From Paraspadella gotoi (taxonomy: Eukaryota; Chaetognatha), in assembly GCA_051294375.1 (NCBI GenBank), contig CM119271.1:8299788-8363787 (forward strand): DNA of 64,000 nucleotides, given 5' to 3'. Every line of letters begins with the position of its first letter. Position 1 is the first letter of the stretch. Below, in pieces: positions 19,970 to 31,629 of this stretch. Under the pieces are notes generated by a model. That model did no database searches. It had not been told where the DNA came from and saw only the letters and a program-made list of their open reading frames with translations. The position numbers and the translations under genes are program-made.

Positions 19970-20310
19970 CACTATTAGTAATAGTATTACTATTTAAGTT
20001 GCCTCGAATTTATTGTTTATTTGGCCGACTTTAGTAGACGACTATTGAGAATTCAACGTGTTTTAAAAATGTTTATTTACATTAAATGCAGACGACGAGG
20101 ATTTAAAACGGTCAAGTTTATAACAAATTATAAACGAATATAAAAAGATTTAAAACGACGTAAAAAGAGGAGAGAGAGGAGAGAGAAAGAGAGAGAGCAG
20201 AGAAGAGAGAGAAGAGAGAAGAGAGAAAGAGAGAGAGAGAGAGAGAGTAGATACAGAGAGACAACCGGAATCTGTAGGAGGTTCACACGAGTTTCCAACA
20301 AATTTCAGAC
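19970..20310. other. unique spacer with GA tract next to 28S
   Basis: AT-rich sequence (19970-20160) and an irregular GA tract (20166-20250) separate the left arm from the 28S segment. Not found in the right arm. Confidence 0.5.
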
Positions 20311-20319
20311 AGACGAAGA

Positions 20320-22392
20320 TCGGGACGCGTTGCGCCCGCACCGGGAGCACTGCGATACGCGTGGGCCGGAAAGAGTGAAAGGCCGTGGAATTGGTATCGG
20401 AGAGCCCGCGGAAAAGCGGCGTCACCTAGCGTGCTCCTTGGCGACCCCGGCAGGGGCTGCGGTATCGTCGCCGAGATGCATTTAGTGGGATTGGCGCGGC
20501 TTAGAGGGGCGTTCAGCCCGTAATGCCCTGCGGATGGGTAGCAATGGGACGATCCGGCCGGTCGGCGAGCCCGATCGCAGAAAGGTCCGAACCTTGTTCT
20601 TTCAGGTATCCTCTTCGTACTTGAGCCAGAGAGGAATTCCTAGCGGCGAAGACGAGTCATCAGTAGGGTAAAACTAAACCTGTCTCAGGAGGGTCTTAAC
20701 CTTCAGGCGTGCGCCTCTCCCCTGAGGGCGGGTGAACAATACCGGACGCTTGGCAATATTCTGCCTTTCGGCAAATGCATAGGTAATTAGAAAGAGACTG
20801 ACAATTCGAAGGATCAATAAATGCTCAAACGTCGATATGAACGCTATGTGCTGCCAACAAAGCCGAGTGTTTTATCGACCTGTGGTAAACTTTTCTGAAC
20901 ATGCTTGGTCGCCCCAAACGAATTTTTATACGCTGGGGGAATAAAGCACAGAAAGGATCGATAGGAACCTGCTGTCTTCTGCACGTCCGTAACTTTTATC
21001 GCGAAGGCTCTCCGGGGATTGCGAGCCGAGACTTTTGCAACCTATTTTGATATAAAAGCGCGAGGTTTCTGTTCCCCGACCTCGAGGGTCGGCCTTAGGT
21101 AACACCCGCGTTACGCTTGTGACGGTGTACCGGGCCGGCCCCAGTCAAACTCCCGGCCCGGGCTGTCCGTGGAGCAAGCTTGGGAGAAGAGGGGACGCCG
21201 ACGCGAGGCTCCGGGCTTCCCTCCCGTAGGCTCCAGAATCCGAAAGCCACCACGTAGGTGGGGCTCCGTCACGCCGCGTATAACCGCATAAGTAAGAGCA
21301 AACGAGCGGGAGTGTGTGGTATTTTAACCTGGTCGTACCTCTACACGCGCGAGGAGCGAGCACGTCCCACCTATCCTATCACGTTCTCGTGTCTCTCGCT
21401 TTCACGAGAAGCTCGGACTCTAGTAGTCATATGTCTCAACATTTATATAGGGTCTTCATTCCTTCGCTGCATGTCTGCCAAGGTTTCACGCGTTCCCTTG
21501 GCTGATGGTATTTCGCTTAGATGTTAGTTATGAATTAAGGGACCAAAGCGCGAATCTCGTTCATTGCCACCCCCTGGTTGTTCCGTTCATGCGGCAGTCA
21601 CTAATTTAATGACGAGCGCATTCTTGTCTACCCTTAAGAGAGTCATAGGTTACTTCGGTCCCCGCTCGGCCGTGTCACCTCCGCGCTTCGTATGATTTCT
21701 CTATCAACTTTGATCATTCTCAGTTAGCACTGGAGCATGGAAATCATATATATTCACAGAGCGTCAATCATCACCTCGGGAGACCGTGCAGCGATGCCAC
21801 TATTCGCTCTCATATTTTGAATCAGTCGGATTCTCCAGTGTCGCGTGCCAGTTCTAAGTTGACGGCGTTTTGCTCGACTGAAAGACAGCACAGAAGAACA
21901 CCGACGGGCAGTGACGGTGCCGGGCGCGAAACCCGGTGGCCCTAGCCGACTCGTATGTCTGTGAGCAATCACGACGGGAAGGCCCTTCTGGCACGATCCC
22001 GAACTCGCTCCTCAGCCGCCAGCAAACACTACGAGGTGCCACGGCTGGCCGTCGAACTTTGTCTCCAGTCCGCCGTTGCGGCGACCTCACCGTACCCGCC
22101 ATCCTCGTTCTGCCTCCGTCCGCCTACACGGCCACTTAGAGCCAATCGCTGTGCGCGTATTTCAGGATCCATCTTCTCGAGAGACTATCACCACTCTCAC
22201 CATTATATATACATAATGTTTCCGTGAAGTGGGTACCAGAGGCTCGCTCTCCACACATCGGAGACCTGCTCGTCGTGAATATAGAACAGACGTAATATAG
22301 CGACCGGATTCTCATACACGAGTGCCTCCTGGGGCTCTTTTTTCCAAAGGGCCGGCTGAATCTCAGGATACGGCTACTCTAGCGAGAGCCGA
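20320..22392 (-). rRNA. 28S (LSU) rRNA, 3' two-fifths, partial
   Basis: On the minus strand many universal LSU landmarks appear in order: GCGATTGGCTCTAAG (near 22145), ACTTAGAACTGGCACG (near 21855), ATGAACGAGATTCGCG and CAGCCAAGGGAACG (21490-21570), GAAGACCCT (near 21450), GAGACAGGTTTAGTTTTACC and CTACTGATGACTCGTC (20650-20700), TGAACGCCCCTCTAAGCC (near 20505). The 5' part of 28S, 5.8S and 18S are absent. The sequence is riddled with small differences from conserved LSU positions, so it is either a decayed pseudogene copy or low-accuracy read sequence. It forms the centre of the large inverted repeat. Confidence 0.85.
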
Positions 22393-23861
22393 GTTGAATA
22401 CAAGGCGGAGTATGGAGAATATTAAACATCGAAGGACTTGATAAAAGGAAACTCAATACTAACCAATAACGCCATATATTAATTTGTTTTAACCGTATTC
22501 GTATATTTTATTAAATTTTACGTACATCCACGCTCAAGTAAGAAAAATTCTAATCTATCGCGTTAATGTTTTTAAACTAGTAAAAAAACCAACTAATTTT
22601 GGCATATTACGAATATTAGTGATTCTTATTTAAGACGGCTCAAAGTGGAATATTCTATTTTTTTCCTAATCGCATTTTCCCCCACGCTCCCGAGTTCTTA
22701 TTTACTTATTGAGAATTTAAAACGGCATTTTTAAGCGTAATTTAATGAAAACCTTCTTGGTCGCTTTCGGAAATAATAACGAGGAATTTAAAAAGCGTAA
22801 CCAGCACGATAATACGCTACGATATGAATTTATTTTTTTTTTTCTTTTCATACTTTTCCATACATTTTTTCCATACACCTTTCCATCTACCCATACCCGA
22901 AATGCTCGTCCGCTGATTGACATTTTTGGTCGGGGTGTCGGTCGGGGTCGGGTTGGTCCGGTCGTTCGGGGTCCCGGTTCGAGGCGGAAGATATCGGCGG
23001 CGGGAGGATAGCGGGTATCGTTGGTCGGGGTGGCGCGATGTGACGGGTCGGGGTCGGTTCGGCAGGGTTCGGGTCGGCGTCGAGTACGGGTCGGTCGATC
23101 GTCGGTTGTGTCGTCGGTGGTCGGTTCGGGTTGGCGTAATGCTGGTTCCGGTCGGTGCGGGTCGTCGGTCGGTCGGTCGGTCGCGTCGGGTCGGTCGGTC
23201 GGGTCGAATCCGGTCGTTTCGTCTGTCGTCGGTTCTGTCGGAGTCGGCCGTCTCTCGCGTCGGTGTCGGCGCGTCGAGGTGGTATGTGGTCGGTTCGGTC
23301 TCATCGGTCGTCGACGAGGTCGCGATCGTCGCGTCGGTTCATTACAATTATTAGGCTATATAATAATTATATCAATACGTATTTTATCCTCCCCCCCCCT
23401 TCTCTCTCCTCCTCTGCTCTCTGCTCCATTTTCTCCGCATCGTTGAACTAAAGGTCTTTGTTCTCTTTTTAACCATAATCGTGAGTCTTGGCGAAAAGTG
23501 AGGCTGTTCATTGTTATGGTAGCAAGTTGGCGGAGAAGAAAGGCAAAGTAAAAATGGGATCTAAATTTTTTTGAAAGAATCAAAAACGCAAGCCGAAGTA
23601 AATAAAAAATTAATCTCATATATATAACTAACGAGCGAATAAACAAAAGAGAAAAACCCCTCATCTGAATGATGCTAAACGAGACTGTGTGGCGAGAGAC
23701 GGACGATCCAAAAAGTAAATACAAACATGTAAACAAACAAAGGAAGCGCGCCATTCTCTTCTCTCTCTTCATCGCTCCTCCTTCATCTCTCTCTCTCTAC
23801 TCTCTCCTCTCTCTCTCTCTCTCTAGTCCATTATCCCCCCGCCGCCAAAAGGCAGACGGAT

Positions 23862-24048
23862 ACCAGAGGTAGGGCGGGGACGGACTTCGGTAGTGCGGCG
23901 CGCGCCGAACAACGCGTAAGTGTTGCGTTTGCGACAACGCGCCAATTTCCGCGCGAAATACGACGACGGAGGGCGATGAATGGGAGAGACGGCAGTCGCG
24001 GACGTCGTTTGAACTTCGCGGGAGAATGACCCCGGATGTTGTCGAAGG
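23862..24048 (-). pseudogene. broken inverted copy of membrane-protein exon 2
   Basis: The acceptor CCCCACAG and the start of the frame (CTTCGACAACATCCGG) are kept, but several indels break the frame after a few codons. The stretches VVVFRAE and LSQTQH confirm the homology. The donor seen at 18702 is not conserved. Confidence 0.7.
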
Positions 24049-24178
24049 CTGTGGGGAAAGTGGGGGGGAAGGGGGGGGGGTAGGGCGGACGACGTTTGGG
24101 AAAGGAAAGGTTGAGAGGAAGGCGTTCGGTGTCGGGAGGGTCGGTGAGGGATTGGCATTGATGAGAGAGAAAAACAAA

Positions 24179-24181
<3 letters not shown>

Positions 24182-24242
<61 letters not shown>
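24182..24242 (+). repeat. GA microsatellite
   Basis: About 30 GA units, mirroring the TC tract at 18325-18390 of the left arm. Confidence 0.95.
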
Positions 24243-24244
<2 letters not shown>

Positions 24245-24559
24245 AAAATAGAAATGATTACAAAAGACAATTGACCCCCTGGACAGTATCGAGTACGTCT
24301 AATGGGTCCTTTTTGTCTAATAATCGCTGAAGGCCCAATACTAAAAACAACGAAATCTAATAGAGAGAGAGAGAGGAGAGAGGAAAGGAGAGAAGAGGAG
24401 AGAGAGAGAGCTGAAGTTGGCGTCTCTCTCTCTCTCTCTCTGTTTTTGGCTGGAGATTACGGAAAACGGATCACAGGAGAGAGGGACTTTCACCCGAAAG
24501 ATCTATATTTTTTTAGGCCAGCCAATAGAATGAACTTTTGCATTAACATTCTAATGGTG

Positions 24560-24720
24560 GAATAAATCCACACAACCGTTCATCAGCGGCATTGGGTGTG
24601 CGCGAGGCCAAGTCGTTCCACTCCCAATCCCAAAGGTTCGGGGTTCTAACCCGGTGGTCGTCTGGCAGTAAGAGGGACGGGCCGCTTAACCCGAAGCTCA
24701 GGGACTGCTTATATTGATCT
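24560..24720 (+). mobile_element. inverted copy of the SINE-like element
   Basis: Reverse-complement counterpart of 17860-18020, containing GGTTCTAACCCGGTGGTCG, CTGGCAGTAAGAGG and CGCTTAACCC. Confidence 0.5.
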
Positions 24721-25003
24721 AACCCAACACATAATTATTGTCTCTTCATCCATTTCTCGTGATCACGTGGTCCCATCGTCCCCAACCGCCAAGCGTGAAT
24801 AAAAATGACCCCAGGGTTTAAGCATAATTCCGCTTTATTGCTTATTGTTTATTGTTATTGTTATTGTCATTTTAATGTTTATTGGTTAATGTTTTATAGG
24901 TATTTTAAATTGAAAGCGTGACAGACTGGTTGACGGACAGAAACAGACTAATTTCGCCGAAGTTCAAACCGACTCCGTGATGACCCTTCGCCGACTTACC
25001 CAC

Positions 25004-25636
25004 TAAAGGCGTAGTGAAAGTTACACTACGAAAATTTCTAAAGGTCAATTATGAACAACATACCATCAGTGAACATTAATTTGTAAAAAAAATTAATTAT
25101 ATTGTTTTTTTAATTTTCGCAGTAGTCTATATTTATATATAGTACTATCCTTATAAAAATCAAGAAAAATTCAAAAATAGGCTTTTCTTAATTTTGATTG
25201 CAGATTAGAATTCCTCGTCAAAAGTTGATAAAAGAAAATATAAATCTATTTTTAAAAATTCTTTCATTAAGTGGGTTAAAAATTACAAAAACTATATTTA
25301 TATAATAAAAAGTTGATTTTCAGCTTAAAAATTAAACTTTTTCTAATTTTTGACCCACTTAATGAAGGAAATTTTTTAAAAAAGAGTTATATTTCTTTTT
25401 ATATCAAACTTTTGTAGACGAATCCAAATCTGCAAAAAAAATTTTTAGAAAAAACTGTTTTGAAAATTTTAACATTTATTGGATTAGTACTATATAAATA
25501 TGGCCTAACTGCGTAAATTGTAAAATTTATTATAATTTTTTTTTATACATAAATGTTCCATTAGTATAATGTTTGTTCGTTCCTCACTTTTAAGAATTTT
25601 AATTAAAGTTAAATTTAGAAATTTTACTACGCCTTA
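25004..25636 (-). mobile_element. hAT-like MITE, right-arm copy
   Basis: Reverse-complement copy of 16977-17589 still flanked by TTACCCAC on both sides, with one extra base at each junction. Part of the inverted duplication, not an independent insertion. Confidence 0.85.
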
Positions 25637-25660
25637 GTTACCCACAAAGTAACCCCCTTA

Positions 25661-25841
25661 CGGCCGCCGCCATCGCTGGCGACGATGACGCTGAGCAAGA
25701 CGAATGATGATGAACGACGGCTGTGAGGATTATGCAGCCGGCGGCTGCCGTTGAACTTGCTGCGGGCGATGCGGCGGCTATATGAGCGTGGAGGAATGTC
25801 GAACGGTGTGGCGGAGGGCGAATCATCCGTTCGTGTTCCAT
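25661..25841 (-). pseudogene. broken inverted copy of membrane-protein exon 1
   Basis: Begins MEHERMI like the left copy, then loses frame through indels; IILTAVV is still recognisable. The donor reads GGCCG|TAAGG, one G short of the left-arm version. Confidence 0.7.
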
Positions 25842-26243
25842 TTTGAGGGAAGAAGGTTTGGCGGGAAGTTGAAGATTAAGAGGGGTGAAGGAAGATGGTC
25901 GAAAAGCTTGTAGGGCGGTGATGGGATCCTGGAGTTGGTCGGTTCGAAAGAACGTTCGTCTCAGAGGTGCGGACGAAGTTGCAAAGCGGGTTTGGCCGAT
26001 TTGAAGAACGCCTCCTGATATTTTTCTTCTCGGTCGTCCGACATTTTTTTTTTCTCTTTCAAAAAAGATGGGCTGATGAAGTTTGCGGCTGCTAACGGCC
26101 GGTCGCGCGCGCGAACTTTGTAGGGAGATCGGAACCTTCGTCCGCAGACTGGAGCTGCGAAGACTTTGGGTGTGATATTCAGGCTTGGTTCGGGAGATCA
26201 GTGAGTTTCTGAGGACCGATGGGAACCGAGCTGATTGACCATA

Positions 26244-26654
26244 TAGAGCGTAGTGTAAAGTTAATACGGAAAATTTTAAAATATCAATTATGAACAACCT
26301 ACCATCAGTGAACTTTAATTTGTAAAAAAAAAAAAAAAATTAATGTTCTTTCTTTCAATTTTTCGGCAGTAGGCTATATTTATATATAGTACTCTCCTTA
26401 TAAAATCGAAAAATTTTAAAATAGGAATTTTTAAATTTTTGATTGAAGATTTGAATTCCTCGTCAAAAGTGGATAAAAAAAAAATATAATCATTTTTAAG
26501 AAATTTTTTTTCATTTAAGTGGGGTTAAAAAATTAAAAAAACTATAAAACTTTAATTTTCAGCTTAAAATATATATTTTTCTGATATTTTGACCAACTTA
26601 ATGAAAATATTTTTAAAAAAAGAGTTATATTTTCTTTAATATCAATTTTCTGAC
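26244..26654 (-). mobile_element. hAT-like MITE, truncated by gap
   Basis: Reverse-complement copy of the element at 15785-16390, starting TAGAGCGTAGTG after TTGACCAT, and cut by the run of N at 26655. Confidence 0.8.
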
Positions 26655-26679
26655 NNNNNNNNNNNNNNNNNNNNNNNNN
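26655..26679. other. assembly gap
   Basis: Run of N. Other gaps: 27490-27514, 28643-28872, 34014-34037, 37795-37894, 48070-48212, 48295-48810, 54611-54710, 54818-55153, 61940-61964, 62430-62642 and 62904-63235. At 27490 the bases TGACTC stand on both sides, suggesting overlapping contig ends. Confidence 0.99.
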
Positions 26680-26835
26680 GGGGAGGAGCCGAGGATCGAC
26701 CATCTTGGTTCAAGTTTCCCCAAAATATCGGATCGGAGGTCGCGACGCATCACGAATAATTTTGAAGAGGAGGGGTTTGCCGAGGCTACGTGAGTTATTT
26801 TCTTTAAAATAACGTTTGATTTGGGAATTTTTTCT
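26680..26835 (+). repeat. dispersed repeat R1, copy 1
   Basis: Shares ATCTTGGTTCAAGTTT, the following GGATCGGAGGTC-like part, GAATAATTTTGAAGAG and GGGTTTGCCGAGGCTA with 36795-36920 and 37910-38045. Diverged from them but clearly the same sequence. Confidence 0.75.
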
Positions 26836-28234
26836 TAGAACTTCAAGTTGCCTCGCTGAAAAAAATGGTACGACCGTTGTACGTCTCTCTCTTTCTCAAG
26901 ATTCGTCCTTTCTGATCCCAAGGTGAAAAGCAACGACAAATGCTTTTGTCAGTCTCGCCAATCTTTTGTTTTCTTCCTTGTATCGGAAGTTTGTCATTCG
27001 TACAGATTGTTTTTCGTTACCCAAGCTGCATACATTCAGTAAATGTAACAATAGATAGATAAATAGATAAGGCTAGAGAGAGAGAGACGTCGATGTTGGA
27101 AATAAAATTGAACATTTCCTTTTATACCCAATTCTCTTCTCAAACCCTGACGCTTATCATCTCACGTGACCTCGCCTCATCCTGTCCCCCTAACCCTAAT
27201 CGTCTTCTCTTTTAACCCCCCCCCCGGGCCCCCCCTCCAAAACTGAACTGAAAGAGGATTTATGAAGCGCGGAAAACATGTCAAACGACATTAATAAATA
27301 TCACAAAATTTGACCCCGAGGAAGGAATATGAAAAAAAAAATCCATCTTTTTAAAATAAAACAACTGACAATATTTATTTCCAGTATGAAGCGAGTTGAC
27401 AAAGAAAGCGGTTTTAATAAAATTTTATATTATTTATTTACTTTTTATACTCGAATTAAAAATAAAAAAAGGCTGCGGTTGTTTGACTCNNNNNNNNNNN
27501 NNNNNNNNNNNNNNTGACTCCGGTTTTTTTTCTTCATCTTTTTTCTTCTTAGGCCGAGAAAAAACAAACTTTACCGCAGGAGTATTTCAATTACTTTCGA
27601 TTTTAGTTTAATCAATTTTCGCTTCGATATCGAAATTTCGTTTTCTTTGATTCTTTTTTTTTTAATTTAATTTTAAAAAAGAAAAAGCGTCTGCTATGCA
27701 CGGCGGAGACATGTGTGATGCCCGGCGGTGTGAGGCATCTCCCGACAGCTGGCGCTTAGGCTTATGGACTTGCAGTTACCACCCCATGTCACTGGCGTGT
27801 TTATGCTGACACTGATCACACTTTAACCGGCGTGACCAGTGAGGGATTAAACTTCACCAATGAGACGAGCTGATTTTAACCACCAGTTCAAGATATTTTT
27901 TTTTTTAAACTTATTTTCTCAGAACGCCCCTATTTCTCCTAAAGTTTGGAATTAATTGGTTAGTTTTTAGCTGTTACAAAACAAGTTTAAAGTTAGTGAT
28001 TAAGTTATTTGATGAAGGTTAGGAATAGGGAAATTAGAATCGGTGGGCTTTTGGATAAAGAGAGCCTTTTTTTTCTACTTACAAAATGATAAAAAAAGTA
28101 AATCTCGAATAATAACGATATTTTGCGAACTTTTTTTTTTGCTCCTTCCTTCTCCCTTTCCTTCCCCAGAGAATTGAAAAAAAAAGACTCAATTTCCGCC
28201 GGGCCTTCTCTCTATCTCTCTCTTCTCTTCTTTC

Positions 28235-28280
<46 letters not shown>

Positions 28281-28640
28281 TTCTCTCTCTTCTCCTGTCT
28301 CTCTCTCTCTCTCTCTCAACGACGTTGACGATAGATAAGGGGTTTGGATGTTGATCATGTTGACCAAGTTGACCATCAGCTCGCCATCTCCTCATTATCG
28401 CAATCCTGATTACTCGCGGCGCAAATAATAAACTTTCGTCGCCGCCGTCATTCGATAAACGACATTTTTCTCGCGTTATCGCAAAAGGCGCGAATCGCTG
28501 TCGTTTATAGCGTCGTCGTCGTCGTCGTCGTCGTTGTTATCGTCGTCGTAATCTCGTCGTTTCCTCCTTCGGCGTCGGCGTTCAATGTCACGGCCGAGGC
28601 TGTCGCGCTCTTGGCGACCGGGCGACGACGATGACGACGA
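26836..28640. other. intergenic: low complexity and a possible repeat unit
   Basis: A C-rich stretch with CCCTAACCCTAAT (27189-27235), a GC-richer unit at about 27690-27890 of unknown nature, TC tracts (28230-28316) and a GTC triplet run (28510-28560). On the minus strand next to the gap at 28643 a frame reads VAKSATASAVTLNADAEGG, possibly an exon end, but it runs into triplet repeats. No supported gene. Confidence 0.4.
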
Positions 28641-28872
28641 CGNNNNNNNNNNNNNNNNNNNNNNNNNNNNNNNNNNNNNNNNNNNNNNNNNNNNNNNNNN
28701 NNNNNNNNNNNNNNNNNNNNNNNNNNNNNNNNNNNNNNNNNNNNNNNNNNNNNNNNNNNNNNNNNNNNNNNNNNNNNNNNNNNNNNNNNNNNNNNNNNNN
28801 NNNNNNNNNNNNNNNNNNNNNNNNNNNNNNNNNNNNNNNNNNNNNNNNNNNNNNNNNNNNNNNNNNNNNNNN

Positions 28873-30041
28873 TTGTTTTTCTTTTCACTTCCTTTTTAAT
28901 TTAATTTCTTTTTTTTTAAAGTTGTTGTTGTTGTTGTGAATAAAACTCTGTTGTTGTGAATAAAACTCCATAATTCACTTTTCGGTCTGTCGGTTTTCTG
29001 TCCTACTTACGATTCAAATAATAATAATTCAGGTAAAACTGCATTAATTAAGTTCTTGTTTTTGGTTCTTAAAAGAACAGTAATTTGATGCAAATTCGAT
29101 AAATGAGAAAAAAAAATTGTGAGGCGAGAATGAAAACGGTCTTGGACCTGACTCCTCTTCCTCTTCCTCCTCCTCCTCCTCCTCCTCCCACTAAAAAGGC
29201 GACACCCTCGAGTCAATTCTGGAATTGATAGATCACGTGGTTCAATTCCACGGGCGACCACACTTCCAAAGTACTCAACAGATGTTCTGGCTCGACGTCG
29301 GCTCCAGCGCCGCCGCGGTAAGAAACAAAAACGACAACGAAAAATAACACACAAAAAAATTAATAAATAAAAAAAAAAAAAGTGACTAAATCAAAATGGT
29401 TTGTTTGCACACTCCTTAAAGTCTACATAACGACACGCTTAACAACTATGAAGAATGTCAATAAAAAAACAAAACAACGACATTGAGAAATTAATGAGGA
29501 AAAAGAAATGAAAACAAAAACACAATAACTCCATGTAAATTTCATTGCTAACTGAAGATAATAAAATGAATTGAACTACAACGAATATCCGAAATACGGA
29601 CAATACTCAATTATGAAAAAAAAAATAATAGATACTAAAAACAATGACTCGTCGAAAGAAACAGTGACGACAGATATAAAGTAGTTTCAATAGCACGTCG
29701 ATCAACGACAAACAACAAAAACAATAGACAAACGACTAATGCAAGGCCGAGCGCGCCCCCTCGCCCCAGGAAGTCCGGAAGCTCAAAGTCAAACAAAAGG
29801 GGAGAGAGCAATTGAACGCGGGTTTTTCCCAGATCGTGCGTGGGTGGGGGGAAACAAACCTCGACTGGTCCTGACAGCGATAACTGTGAAATAAAACGTC
29901 ATAAAAATTAATGAAAAAGGGGAGAATAATTTTTCCCTTCTTCTGAACAAAATTAAAAAAAACAAAAAACATGGAGAAAACAAATTTTATTTATGAATTT
30001 ATCGGGTAAAACGAGACTAAGATAAATATTTTCTATAAAGT

Positions 30042-30075
<34 letters not shown>

Positions 30076-30250
30076 TCTATATGTTCAAATTTTCCTACAG
30101 GTTCCTCATTGTTTGATCTCAGCTCTGGAGTTCTATCACCCCTTTTATACTGTCTGTCTTACTCCAGGTTCTGATCCTCCATAATATCTCAATTCCTGGG
30201 TTCAGGTCTTCCTCCGAGTTCTCCTCATCATAGTCTGCCTCTCCGCGCCC
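28873..30250. other. non-coding AT-rich region
   Basis: Triplet and poly-A rich. A TA tract lies at about 30045-30075. At 29248-29265 the sequence ACGTGGTTCAATTCCACG resembles a tRNA T-arm, but no 5' tRNA half pairs with it. No exon supported. Confidence 0.4.
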
Positions 30251-30315
30251 TTGAGAGAGTTGAGGACGAGGAAGAAGAAGAGAGAGGATGAGGAGGAGGA
30301 GGACGAAATAGAAGA

Positions 30316-30318
30316 GGT

Positions 30319-30388
<70 letters not shown>
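30316..30388 (+). repeat. GA microsatellite
   Basis: About 36 GA units in the sequence just upstream of the zinc-transporter exon. Confidence 0.95.
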
Positions 30389-30390
<2 letters not shown>

Positions 30391-30452
30391 GATGTTTCTC
30401 GTACGCGGAATGCGATCGGTCCGCCCCCCTCCTACCCCAACGCGCCCTTCAG

Positions 30453-30645
30453 GAAGTGATCAGTTGGCGTTGGATCAATCCCGACCTCCTTCTCAAAGGC
30501 TTCGTACTCGTTCTCGTCCACGGCGCCATCTTCAATCTCTTCGACATCAGCCTCTCCTTCATCTACCGCGAGACGGCCTTGTCTGTCGGCGACGGCGGCG
30601 GTGGAAGAAGAAACGAAAGCGGCCACAAAATTGAGAGAAGGGCAG
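30453..30645 (+). CDS. SLC30A1: ZnT1-like exon: helix 5
   Basis: Acceptor CCCTTCAG, donor GGCAG|GTATTT, ends in phase 1. It encodes EVISWRWINPDLLLK, the hydrophobic helix GFVLVLVHGAIFNLFDIS, LSFIYRE and a polar Gly/Arg loop. It aligns with helix 5 of ZnT1 around the conserved G-V-F-L start. The family's HxxxD reads V-L-V-H-G here, so His is replaced by Val and Asp by Gly. Confidence 0.6.
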
Positions 30646-31235
30646 GTATTTGGTCTCTCTCGTTCCCTCCAATTAGATGTCATTTTTTAAAAAAATTGGT
30701 ATAACCAATATAAATATTATCCATCCGGGAAAAGGAATGGTGAATTCAGGTCTCCATCCCCTTTATAAAAAATGATAGCAAGCCTTCAATCTAGAATTGT
30801 AAGGTTTTATGATTTTATACGTAAGTATTGGATCGGGGAATGATATGGAACATTGTAGTACGTCCTAGCATCAGTTTTATTATCTGTTAAGACTAAGGGA
30901 GGTCAAGGGACGCTATAGACTCTCCGCTCTGACAGAGATGTAAAATTTACTAATTTTAGATAGTGTTAGTGAGACCATATCGAGTATATAAAATTACTTT
31001 CGCGGGCCTCCTACAGCCGACGCCGCGGCGTTGCAGGACCCGCCCGATTGGGTGGTAATACTCGACGAAGCCAAAGACTCCATCGGTTACATCCTGGTGC
31101 TGCCCTGCGTCGCGCTGCTGATGAAGAGGAGCTGCCTCATTGTGCTGCAGACGGTGCCGCCGCAGTACGACGTTTCGGAATTGAAGGATAAGTTGCTGAA
31201 GAAGGTGAGGGTGAGGCGAATGGGAGAGATTAAAG

Positions 31236-31298
<63 letters not shown>

Positions 31299-31553
31299 CA
31301 CCATTAACAAAACCAAACTTGATGTAAATCGATTTATTGGGGAGAGAGAGAAAAAGAGGTGAAAGGAGAAAAGAGATAAGAAAGAAAGAAGAGAAATGAA
31401 AACAGAGAGGGAGAGAGAGAAAGAGGAGAGAGAGAGAGAGATTATCCTGACCTTTAGTGAGAAAAACCATCTTTGCTCTCCGTTGATAAGAAGCCTGGGA
31501 ATGCAGCTGACCTCTCAGTGATTTTCAGCAAATAAAATGGAAATCCAGGGACT

Positions 31554-31629
<76 letters not shown>

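Larger units (their letters stand above)
22398..26654 (-). repeat. right arm of giant inverted repeat, indel-rich
   Basis: Reverse-complement copy of 15997-19967 with many one-base insertions and deletions, mostly at homopolymers and dinucleotide runs, truncated by the gap at 26655. The pattern fits an uncorrected read more than long evolutionary decay. Confidence 0.9.

Noticed and set aside
21258-22227. Several open frames of 60-90 residues
   Set aside because: They lie inside the 28S rRNA segment.
27690-27890. Relationship between this GC-rich unit and the one at 15080-15325
   Set aside because: Similar composition and short shared words (CACTGGCG), but no alignable order.
29205-29275. 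tRNA gene suggested by ACGTGGTTCAATTCCACG
   Set aside because: A T-arm-like hairpin exists, but no acceptor 5' strand, D-arm or anticodon arm can be fitted upstream.
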